The notes under the pieces are model-generated. The model saw only the letters and a program-made list of their open reading frames with translations. It was not told the origin of the DNA and made no database searches. The translations under genes were made by a program, and so were the position numbers. A stretch of DNA of 64,000 bases. It comes from Moraxella osloensis (lineage in GTDB: Bacteria; Pseudomonadota; Gammaproteobacteria; Pseudomonadales; Moraxellaceae). Positions 19,407 through 26,999 of this stretch are shown one piece after another. The stretch's first letter is position 1. Every line of letters begins with the position of its first letter. The DNA lies in assembly GCF_001553955.1 (NCBI RefSeq), contig NZ_CP014234.1, positions 558,001 through 622,000 on the forward strand, read 5' to 3'.

Positions 19407-19964
19407 ATGAATGCCATGACAAGCTATGCCGATGTGATTAATAGCATTGCCCAAACTGCTTCACAGCTTACGCTCGCAGCGCAAAGCGCTTTTGTGCAAA
19501 ATCTCCTCCGTCAATTTGTTCAAAATTTGCCAGCCGATTGGCTTGACAACGAACTCGCCAGTGAAAAACCGCACTATCAAGCCCTGTTTGACATCATAAA
19601 CAGGCAAACTTGGCAGACCGCTAATATCGAACAGGCGCTAAATGCGCTCGATGACATCATGTTTGCTATGGGCGAGAGCTATCCACACAGCACCAGTGAC
19701 GCGATTTTGCTGATGCTTGATATGCTTGGCTTTTATCTATCTTTGACAGCCATGGAAGAAAAATCCGCAGTGAGTGATGGTTGGGTGATTTTAACTGCTG
19801 AAGGCTATTTGGATTATTACGACCAACTGGCAGAAGATAGTAGCGAAAACATAGATGATGTTGCGCATAGTTTTGATGATTGGCTGGCACATCCACTGAC
19901 CCAAGCTGCCTTCAATCATGTCACCCATGCCCTAGAACTTGCCAAAAGAACTTGCCAAAAATAG
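19407..19964 (+). CDS. Unrecognised acidic protein in the ATPase-GTPase operon
   Basis: 185 residues, no family recognised. It is soluble, helical and acidic, with a hydrophobic middle segment (AILLMLDMLGFYLSLTAM, about residues 98-115) that could be buried rather than membrane-spanning. The frame opens at 19353 inside the previous gene; ATG 19407, two bases after the preceding stop and with AAGAGAAAA upstream, is the natural start. Its position between DUF2868- and DUF3482-type genes suggests a partner or adaptor of those proteins. Confidence 0.65.
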   Translation: MNAMTSYADVINSIAQTASQLTLAAQSAFVQNLLRQFVQNLPADWLDNELASEKPHYQALFDIINRQTWQTANIEQALNALDDIMFAMGESYPHSTSDAILLMLDMLGFYLSLTAMEEKSAVSDGWVILTAEGYLDYYDQLAEDSSENIDDVAHSFDDWLAHPLTQAAFNHVTHALELAKRTCQK

Positions 19965-19995
19965 CTCGCGCTGAATACATAAAGGTTAACAAATA

Positions 19996-21558
19996 ATGGA
20001 TAACAAAGACATAACCACCCAAGAAAAATTGACAATTGATGTAGCCAAAGATTATTTGCCAGCGAATACCACCTTGCCAGCGACGGCTACTGACAGTGCG
20101 ACCCATTCAAGCGGTGACATTGCTACGCAATCGCCCAACCATCCATTAGCCCAAGCTGAACAAAACCGCTATCGCAGCCGCAAAATCAGCATTGGCGAAA
20201 ATGAAGCGTTAAAGTTGGCGGTCGTGGGGCATACCAATACCGGTAAAACTTCGCTACTACGCACCCTGTTGCGTGATATGTACTTTGGCGAAGTCAAAAA
20301 TGCGCCTGCCACTACCCGCCATGTGGAAAAAGCCATGATCAATGACAGCCAAACGGGGCAAGGCTTGGTGGCACTGTATGACACGCCCGGTCTAGAAGAT
20401 GCGTCTGGGCTACTTGATTGGTTAGAAGACAACACCGCCGCCCGCCGTGACGGTGTAGAGCGGTTACAGCAATTTTTGGCAAGTGCGCCTGCGCAAGACG
20501 AGTTTAGCCAAGAAGCCAAGGTCATTCGTCAGCTGATTGCCAGTGATATGGCCGTCTATGTGATTGATGCGCGTGAGCCTGTGCTCGGTAAATATAAAGA
20601 TGAGTTGACGGTGCTGTCATGGTCCGCCATCCCCGTCATGCCCGTGTTTAACTTCACCAAGGGTCAAGATAGCAATATCAATGAGTGGCAGCAGATGCTC
20701 GCGCGCCGCAACTTACATGTATCCACGCGGTTTGACTCAGTGGCGTTTGAATTTGATGATGAAATCAAACTGTGGCAAAACTTAGAAACCATGCTGATAC
20801 AACCTGAAATTATCAAACAGCTGATTGAGCGTCGTAAAGCCGATTGGGATGATTTGTACGATGATGCCAATATTATCATTGCGCATTTTTTATTAAACGT
20901 TGCCGCCTTTGTTGAAACCATTCACGAGGAGGATGATCCGCTGCCTACCTTGCAAAAAATGCAAGAAAAAGTGCGACAAGCTGAACGCAGTATGCAAGAT
21001 GAATTGCTAAACCTGTATAAATTTTATGACAATACCGTCACCACCACACCGCTTGAGCTGACTGAATATCGCCGCGATCCGTTCGATAAAGAGGTACTAG
21101 CCAGTTATGGGATTCGTACCACAGGGGGTGCAGCGGCAGGCGCGCTGATTGGATTGGGTATTGATGTCGCCACCCTTGGCACATCACTGGGGCTGGGTAC
21201 GGCGCTCGGTGGTTTGGCAGGTGGCTTACTGTCAAACACTAGCGCGATTGCCGACAAAATCAGTGGCATCAAACGGCTACACATAGACCCTGCTACCCTG
21301 ACCCTACTGGCAACTCGAGCGATGGACTTACTGACTGCGCTACGCCATCGTGGTCATGCGGCGACTGATAGCATCATGGCGAACCAATCGCTCGCGCCTT
21401 GGTCAGTTGATAGATTGCCAAGTTTGCTCAAAAAAGCGCGGGGTAAGCCCGAATGGTCATCGCTCAACACAGGTAGACAAGCCACTGTGTCTGCCAAGCA
21501 GTCGCATGAGCTGCGCGATGAGGCAGCTTGGCAACTATCACGCCAACTAAGACGCTGA
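19996..21558 (+). CDS. DUF3482-type GTPase
   Basis: 520-residue P-loop GTPase. It has G1 GHTNTGKTS (residues 78-86), a G2 threonine in APATTRHVE, G3 DTPGLED and a degenerate G4 NFTKGQD, in Era/TrmE-like order. Residues 1-70 form a low-complexity T/S/A-rich lead. Around residues 375-413 lies a Gly/Ala/Leu-rich hydrophobic segment (AAAGALIGLGIDVATLG) that could contact or insert into the membrane. The nucleotide cycle and target are unknown. It is the last gene of the operon, 31 bp after the acidic protein gene; no T-tract hairpin is obvious after its stop. Confidence 0.75.
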   Translation: MDNKDITTQEKLTIDVAKDYLPANTTLPATATDSATHSSGDIATQSPNHPLAQAEQNRYRSRKISIGENEALKLAVVGHTNTGKTSLLRTLLRDMYFGEVKNAPATTRHVEKAMINDSQTGQGLVALYDTPGLEDASGLLDWLEDNTAARRDGVERLQQFLASAPAQDEFSQEAKVIRQLIASDMAVYVIDAREPVLGKYKDELTVLSWSAIPVMPVFNFTKGQDSNINEWQQMLARRNLHVSTRFDSVAFEFDDEIKLWQNLETMLIQPEIIKQLIERRKADWDDLYDDANIIIAHFLLNVAAFVETIHEEDDPLPTLQKMQEKVRQAERSMQDELLNLYKFYDNTVTTTPLELTEYRRDPFDKEVLASYGIRTTGGAAAGALIGLGIDVATLGTSLGLGTALGGLAGGLLSNTSAIADKISGIKRLHIDPATLTLLATRAMDLLTALRHRGHAATDSIMANQSLAPWSVDRLPSLLKKARGKPEWSSLNTGRQATVSAKQSHELRDEAAWQLSRQLRR

Positions 21559-21723
21559 CTTATCAACCTACAATCATGATAAAAAATTTGGCTGAAAATT
21601 ATCTAGCCTTGTTAAGCGTATTATTTGTTAAGCCCATTATAAGAATTTATTAAGCTAATTTTGTTATTTTTACTTTTTAATATTTTAATCTATGTCAATT
21701 TTTTTGTTTTTGAGGGCAATGCC

Positions 21724-22422
21724 GTGTATTCAGCACATCATGAACCGCATTTTAGTAATCGCAACAACTGGCTACGCGCAACCGTGCTCGGCGCCAACGA
21801 TGGTTTGATTTCCACTGCCAGTCTATTGATGGGGGTTGCGGCAGCACAAGTGGACAGTCACACCTTGCTGTTGACAGCGGTGGCATCGCTGATTGCTGGC
21901 GCAATTAGTATGGCAGCGGGCGAATATGTCTCCGTCTCTTCGCAAGCCGACACCGAAAAAGCGGACTTGGCAAAAGAAGCCTATGAACTTGAGCACAATT
22001 CAGACCGCGAGCTAAAAGAACTGACGCATATTTATGTTCAGCGCGGCTTAACGCCTGTTATGGCACATGATGTTGCGGTAGCACTCACTGCTCACAATGC
22101 CCTAGAAGCGCATGCACGCGATGAAATTGGACTTACCGATACCGCGTCCGCCAATCCCCTACAGGCAGCCGTGGCATCGGCTTTATCCTTCATCACAGGG
22201 GCGCTGCTACCGGTGCTGTGTATTTGGCTGTTACCAAAGCAATATTTGGTCGGCGGTTTGGGCACAGTGACCTTGATAGGATTAGCATTTTTGGGCTGGT
22301 TATCGGCATATTTGGGGGGTGCCAAAATTTTTCCTGCCATTGTGCGTGTAGTCATTTGGGGCGTTGTTGCGTTGGTTACCACCCACTTTATCGGTGAAAT
22401 GTTTGGGGTAAAAACAGGTTAG
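21724..22422 (+). CDS. VIT1/CCC1-family metal transporter
   Basis: 232 residues. VIT-family proteins export Fe2+ or Mn2+ across membranes. The typical N-terminal signature RATVLGANDGLISTASLLMG (about residues 18-37) is present, as is the second conserved segment AISMAAGEYVSVSSQADTEK. A cytoplasmic helical loop and three C-terminal membrane segments ending in FIGEMFGVKTG follow. I chose GTG 21724 because GAGGG (21712-21716) lies 7 nt upstream; the frame opens at 21661, but the extra residues are translated AT-rich leader. Confidence 0.88.
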   Translation: MYSAHHEPHFSNRNNWLRATVLGANDGLISTASLLMGVAAAQVDSHTLLLTAVASLIAGAISMAAGEYVSVSSQADTEKADLAKEAYELEHNSDRELKELTHIYVQRGLTPVMAHDVAVALTAHNALEAHARDEIGLTDTASANPLQAAVASALSFITGALLPVLCIWLLPKQYLVGGLGTVTLIGLAFLGWLSAYLGGAKIFPAIVRVVIWGVVALVTTHFIGEMFGVKTG

Positions 22423-22637
22423 TCAATCACTTTTTATCGCATTATTTATCGCCAATTTTTATCATTACCATTTGCAAAACCAATTTTTTCTTATAAGATA
22501 AGGAGACTGTAATAATTCAGCAAGTTTGTAGAAACTTTTATTGGGTGATAGATTATCGTTTCTATAAATTAAACAATTGGCAAATAGTCAAAAATCCTAT
22601 GGGATTTTAGCTTTCTACGGTAGTGGGAGATAAGGTT

Positions 22638-24131
22638 ATGCAAGATTTTGTCAATGCGATTAATGATTGGGTATGGAGTCCCGCATTAATCTATCTATGT
22701 TTATTGGTTGGTTTATATTTTTCAATTCGTGGTCGTTTTTTACAAGTGCGCCATTTTGGTCGCATGATTCGATTGCTGATGGACGGCAAAAGTAGCGATC
22801 AGGGTGTGTCTTCATTCCAAGCACTCGCTATGTCACTCGCAGGTCGTGTGGGTACAGGCAATATTGCCGGTGTGGCAACGGCGATTACCTTTGGTGGTCC
22901 TGGTGCATTATTCTGGATGTGGATGGTAGCATTCTTGGGTGCCAGTACCGCATTCGTTGAGTCAACCCTTGCGCAGATTTATAAAGAACGTGATGATAAA
23001 GGCTTTTTTATCGGTGGTCCAGCCTATTATTTTGAAAAAGCGCTAGGGCAAAAATGGTACGCGGTATTATTTGCGATATCGGCAATCGCCGCTTGTGGTT
23101 TATTGTTACCCGGTGTACAGGCCAATTCGATTGCTGAAGCGATGAATAATTCACTGGGTATCGCACCTAGCATTTCAGCCGCGGTAATTGCGGCACTACT
23201 TGGCTTTATCATCTTTGGTGGTGTCAAACGTATTGCCTCCTCCGCTGAGTTGATTGTACCTTTTATGGCACTTGCCTACATCATCGTGGCGATTGTTATT
23301 ATCATCATGCATATCGGTCAATTACCTGATGTGCTAGCGTTAATTTTCCGCTCTGCGTTTGGTATGGATTCTACGTTTGGTGCTGTGTTGGGTCTTGCCA
23401 TCCAATGGGGTGTGAAACGTGGCGTTTACTCAAATGAAGCAGGTCAAGGTACAGGTCCTCACCCATCGGCAGCGGCTGAGGTGTCACACCCAGCCAAACA
23501 AGGCTTAGTACAAGCGTTTTCAGTGTATGTCGATACGTTATTTGTTTGTTCGGCGACAGGTTTCATGCTAATCATTACTGGTATGTACAACGTACAAGAC
23601 CCAGCCAACAAAGAAGCCTTCTTGTATCAAGGGGTTAAAGGCGTTGCCGCAGGTCCAGGTTATGTGCAAACTGCGATGGAAAACATCATGCCAGGTTTTG
23701 GCTCAGTGTTTGTAGCGGTTGCGCTATTCTTCTTTGCTTTCACTACCATCATGGCGTACTACTATATTGCAGAAACCAATATCCGTTATCTCACTCGTAG
23801 CATGAAGCTAAATTGGGCAATCCCTGTACTCAAAGTAGTGATTTTATTTGTGGTAATTTATAGCTGCTTAAAAACCGCCGACTTGGCATGGGCACTGGGT
23901 GACTTGGGTGTTGGTTTGATGGCATGGCTCAACATCATTGGTATCTTATTCTTGCAAAAACCTGCGTTTGCCGCACTGCGCGATTATGAAGCACAGGTCA
24001 AACAAGGCAAAGATCCTATCTATGATGCACGCGCCAATGGCGTACACAATGCGCCAATCTGGGATGAAATTTCAGCCAAATACCGTAAAGAATTTGGTGA
24101 GCATCCCGACCATGATCGCTTTGTACCCTAA
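22638..24131 (+). CDS. Sodium:alanine/glycine symporter (AGCS family)
   Basis: 497-residue inner-membrane carrier that takes up alanine or glycine with Na+. The family signature GRVGTGNIAGVATAITFGGP (about residues 72-91) is complete, as are NEAGQGTGPHPSAAAEVSHP (about 270) and the C-terminal membrane helices; about 11 membrane segments in all. ATG 22638 has GGAG (22626-22629) 8 nt upstream; the GTG at 22623 is less likely. A hairpin AAAATCC-TAT-GGGATTTT (about 22590-22607) lies just before the ribosome binding site and might influence translation. Confidence 0.93.
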   Translation: MQDFVNAINDWVWSPALIYLCLLVGLYFSIRGRFLQVRHFGRMIRLLMDGKSSDQGVSSFQALAMSLAGRVGTGNIAGVATAITFGGPGALFWMWMVAFLGASTAFVESTLAQIYKERDDKGFFIGGPAYYFEKALGQKWYAVLFAISAIAACGLLLPGVQANSIAEAMNNSLGIAPSISAAVIAALLGFIIFGGVKRIASSAELIVPFMALAYIIVAIVIIIMHIGQLPDVLALIFRSAFGMDSTFGAVLGLAIQWGVKRGVYSNEAGQGTGPHPSAAAEVSHPAKQGLVQAFSVYVDTLFVCSATGFMLIITGMYNVQDPANKEAFLYQGVKGVAAGPGYVQTAMENIMPGFGSVFVAVALFFFAFTTIMAYYYIAETNIRYLTRSMKLNWAIPVLKVVILFVVIYSCLKTADLAWALGDLGVGLMAWLNIIGILFLQKPAFAALRDYEAQVKQGKDPIYDARANGVHNAPIWDEISAKYRKEFGEHPDHDRFVP

Positions 24132-24175
24132 TTTTAATATGTGACTGCTTTAATGCTTGCACTTAATAACCGTTA

Positions 24176-24207
24176 AAAAAATAAGCCCCATTGACTGGGG
24201 TTTATTG
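24176..24207. terminator. Bidirectional terminator between the symporter and the MFS gene
   Basis: AAGCCCCA and TGGGGTTT form a stem around a 5-nt loop, with an A7 tract on the left and a T-rich right flank. It lies between convergent genes and can terminate both. Confidence 0.75.
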
Positions 24208-24220
24208 TTGTGATGAATGA

Positions 24221-25564
24221 TTATCTTTTGACTGGGATTTTAATTAACCCAAAAAACGCAATCAGTAAAGCGATGACTTGTACAGCCAGCAGCGTATAGA
24301 CTGTATATAACCATTTACCTTGTGCATATGCCAGACCACACGCCCACGCACCGATACTACCACCGATATAATACGCCATATAATATAGACCTGACGCCAG
24401 CGACCGCCCTTCTTTGACATTCACCGCGATATAAGTAATGGTCGCCGATTGGGTAATAAATACCCCAGTTGACATCACCGCAAGCGCCACAACGACCAAA
24501 GAAATAGGCGCAGCCAGTGTCATCAGCACGCCCATCATCGAAATCATCACTGCCACGCGTACCATACGGGCAGCGCCGTATTTGGCAATCAAACTACTTG
24601 CAATCGGTGTGACCACCACCCCAATTAAATACACCGCAAAAATGTTAGCCAGCCCAGCACTCGATAGATTGTAGGGTGTATCTGCCAAGTGCAAATTAAC
24701 ATAGGTAAAACAGCCCACTAATGAAAACAACACGCACGCGCCAAGCAGTCCTGCGGTCACCACATAACGGTTGCGCACATGTTTACTTAGCATGTGCTGC
24801 GCCGATGCAAAGTTTGGATTGGCATGAAAATGACGTGAGCGCGGTAATAACCAAGCCACCAAGGCAGCGCCTAGCACCGTCAACACGCCCATGAACACAA
24901 AGCCTTTTTCCCAGCCGATAAGCTCTTCTAGATGCCCCAAGATAAAGCGCCCTAAAAATCCCCCAAATACCGTACCTGAGACATAGTAGGACATCATTTT
25001 TGCCATCTCTTTGCCCGCGTACTCTTCCCCGACATAGGCAATCGTCACCACTGTAATGCCAGGTACCGCCAACCCTTGCATAAATCGCCAAATAACGATG
25101 CTAGAGAGTGAGTCAGACAGCCCAATCATCATCGTGGGTATTGCCATAAAGGCAATGGATGCCACAATGATATTTTTACGACCCACGGCATCAGACAACA
25201 TCCCCATAAACGGTGACATGATGGCAATGGCAATCACCGTCGCCCCAACTGTCATGCCCACTTGCGTTTCGGTCGCTGAGAACGCTTGCATCATAATCGG
25301 CAAAATCGCTTGAATCGAATAGACTTGCAAAAATGCAAACGCGCCAATCATGCCAATCATGATTTTGACTATCAATGAGGGTGGCATTGTCGGTGGTTTG
25401 GCATTCGGGTGTTGAGAAGGCGGTTGTTGAAAAGGCGGTTGATTTTGCGGTTGGCTATGGGGTGGATTGCGGCTAGTTAAGTTACTGGATATTAGCGTAT
25501 GAGTATCAGTGGAATAATTGGAACAATCTAAATGCCCAGTGGCATGTTGTGCTTGAGAAGTCAT
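24221..25564 (-). CDS. MFS transporter of the YnfM/Bcr type
   Basis: 447 residues. The last 385 form 12 membrane segments of a major-facilitator exporter, with the loop-2/3 motif MGMLSDAVGRKN (about residues 122-133) and the helix-4 arginine region RFMQGLAVPG. The substrate is unknown; drug or arabinose-type efflux is typical of this branch. Residues 1-62 are an odd hydrophilic extension rich in Pro, Gln, Asn and Ser before the first helix. ATG 25564 with AAGG upstream supports this start; a later start at Met60 would give a standard-length carrier. Confidence 0.85.
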   Translation of the reverse strand: MTSQAQHATGHLDCSNYSTDTHTLISSNLTSRNPPHSQPQNQPPFQQPPSQHPNAKPPTMPPSLIVKIMIGMIGAFAFLQVYSIQAILPIMMQAFSATETQVGMTVGATVIAIAIMSPFMGMLSDAVGRKNIIVASIAFMAIPTMMIGLSDSLSSIVIWRFMQGLAVPGITVVTIAYVGEEYAGKEMAKMMSYYVSGTVFGGFLGRFILGHLEELIGWEKGFVFMGVLTVLGAALVAWLLPRSRHFHANPNFASAQHMLSKHVRNRYVVTAGLLGACVLFSLVGCFTYVNLHLADTPYNLSSAGLANIFAVYLIGVVVTPIASSLIAKYGAARMVRVAVMISMMGVLMTLAAPISLVVVALAVMSTGVFITQSATITYIAVNVKEGRSLASGLYYMAYYIGGSIGAWACGLAYAQGKWLYTVYTLLAVQVIALLIAFFGLIKIPVKR

Positions 25565-25865
25565 AGGTGACCTTTTTACAAAGTAGTGCCCGTCAAAGAA
25601 ATGCCTATACTAGCACTAAAGCGCGCTATTTATTGTTAAAAGAAGTTTAACCTCAAACTGTAATTTTCAACCCAATCACGCGAATTGAGGGGTATTGGAA
25701 AGCGCTTCAATGCCAAATTTGGCGTCCTAGAGCGTAATATTTTTGACCCATGACTATTTGTCAAAACATCCGTATTTTTCAAAACATAACTACCCAGCCA
25801 TGACGAAATTGCAGTAATATTTAGCACATTGTGGTAATTAAACTTAAAATCAATAGGATTGAATT
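25565..25865. other. Divergent intergenic region, MFS gene and esterase
   Basis: 301 bp with no gene. It contains a perfect 12-bp palindrome GCCAAATTTGGC at 25712-25723, a possible operator. No convincing promoter pair was found, and the short minus-strand open frame across the region has no ribosome binding site. Confidence 0.4.
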
Positions 25866-26882
25866 ATGCCAGAGAATTTAAAACAGCCAATGCCCGCTGC
25901 CATGCAAGCGTATTTGACACAGTTGCATCAAGTGATTATTCCGTATCTGTTAGCGCAAGGCGTTCAGCCCAATGCCATCAACGCACGTGAAGCGTTAGCC
26001 AATTTGACAACCGCATTTGTCACTGACGCACCCAACATGGCAAAAATCATCGATACGGTGCTGGTGACGCCAAGCAATTTTCGGGGTTACAATGTACCAC
26101 TTAGGCTATTTATCCCGAGTAACTGCCCGTTGCCAAATGAGCAATCAACGGTTGACGTGCCGGTAATGGTGTATTTTCATGGCGGTGGTGGCATGGCAGG
26201 CAGCGTCACTGTGTATGATAAACTCTATAAAAAATTGGCCGAAGCGACAGGCTGTGTGGTGGTAGCGCCCGAATATCGCCTTGCCCCAGAAAACCGCTAC
26301 CCTGCGGCGATTGATGATGCTCATGCGATTTTAACTTATTTAACAGCAACCCTTCAGCAAGTCGGCTATGGCTGTAACGGCAAGCTTATCATAGCGGGTG
26401 ATAGCGGTGGCGGGGCAATTACTGCCACCTTGGTGCAAGATTGGCTTGCCAACCGTGTGAACACCGACTTAGCTATCACCCATCAAATTTTGATTTATGC
26501 CAGTCTAGACTACACCATGTCACAACCCTCGATTGAGGAAAATGGCACGGGTTATTTACTAGAATCTAGCAAAATCCGCTGGTATTTTGACAATTATTTT
26601 TCAGCATATGATGACCGTGAGCTCAGCTCACCGTTTTGGACTGATATGGCTACCCTACTGCATCATTCGCCGTATCAAGCCCCAAAGACACTGCACTTAA
26701 CGGCTGGTTATTGTCCGCTGCGTGATGAAGATATCGGCTATCATGACGTATTACAAGCCGCAGGCGCGCCATCCCAACTCGTCCATTTTGCGGATATGCC
26801 GCACGCGTTTTTGAATATGGAAAATCTGTGCCCTGAGCAATGCAAACAACTGTATCAAACCGTTGGCGAATTTTGCCAATAA
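25866..26882 (+). CDS. Alpha/beta hydrolase, hormone-sensitive-lipase-type esterase
   Basis: 338-residue serine esterase that hydrolyses small acyl esters. It has the oxyanion-hole motif FHGGGG (about residues 104-109), nucleophile elbow GDSGGGA (about 178-184, Ser180), catalytic Asp in LRDEDIGY (about 286-293) and His in MPHAFLNM (about 313). APEYRLAPENRYPA between these is characteristic of the HSL family. There is no signal peptide, so it is cytoplasmic. ATG 25866 has AGGA 8 nt upstream. It is a single gene, followed by a terminator. Confidence 0.9.
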   Translation: MPENLKQPMPAAMQAYLTQLHQVIIPYLLAQGVQPNAINAREALANLTTAFVTDAPNMAKIIDTVLVTPSNFRGYNVPLRLFIPSNCPLPNEQSTVDVPVMVYFHGGGGMAGSVTVYDKLYKKLAEATGCVVVAPEYRLAPENRYPAAIDDAHAILTYLTATLQQVGYGCNGKLIIAGDSGGGAITATLVQDWLANRVNTDLAITHQILIYASLDYTMSQPSIEENGTGYLLESSKIRWYFDNYFSAYDDRELSSPFWTDMATLLHHSPYQAPKTLHLTAGYCPLRDEDIGYHDVLQAAGAPSQLVHFADMPHAFLNMENLCPEQCKQLYQTVGEFCQ

Positions 26883-26955
26883 CACAACGCCCCACAAAAA
26901 CTACACAGCCGGATAAAATTTGCCCAGTCTGATGACAAGCCAAAATAAGCTACCC

Positions 26956-26987
26956 AAAAAAAAGCACCCAATTAGGTGCTTTTTTTT
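26956..26987. terminator. Bidirectional terminator, esterase and DEAD-box genes
   Basis: AAAAAAAAGCACC and GGTGCTTTTTTTT pair around a 6-nt loop, between the convergent esterase and helicase genes. Confidence 0.9.
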
Positions 26988-26999
26988 ACTGCTTATAAC

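Noticed and set aside
25636..25827. 63-residue minus-strand ORF before the esterase
   Set aside because: No ribosome binding site and composition like translated intergenic DNA.
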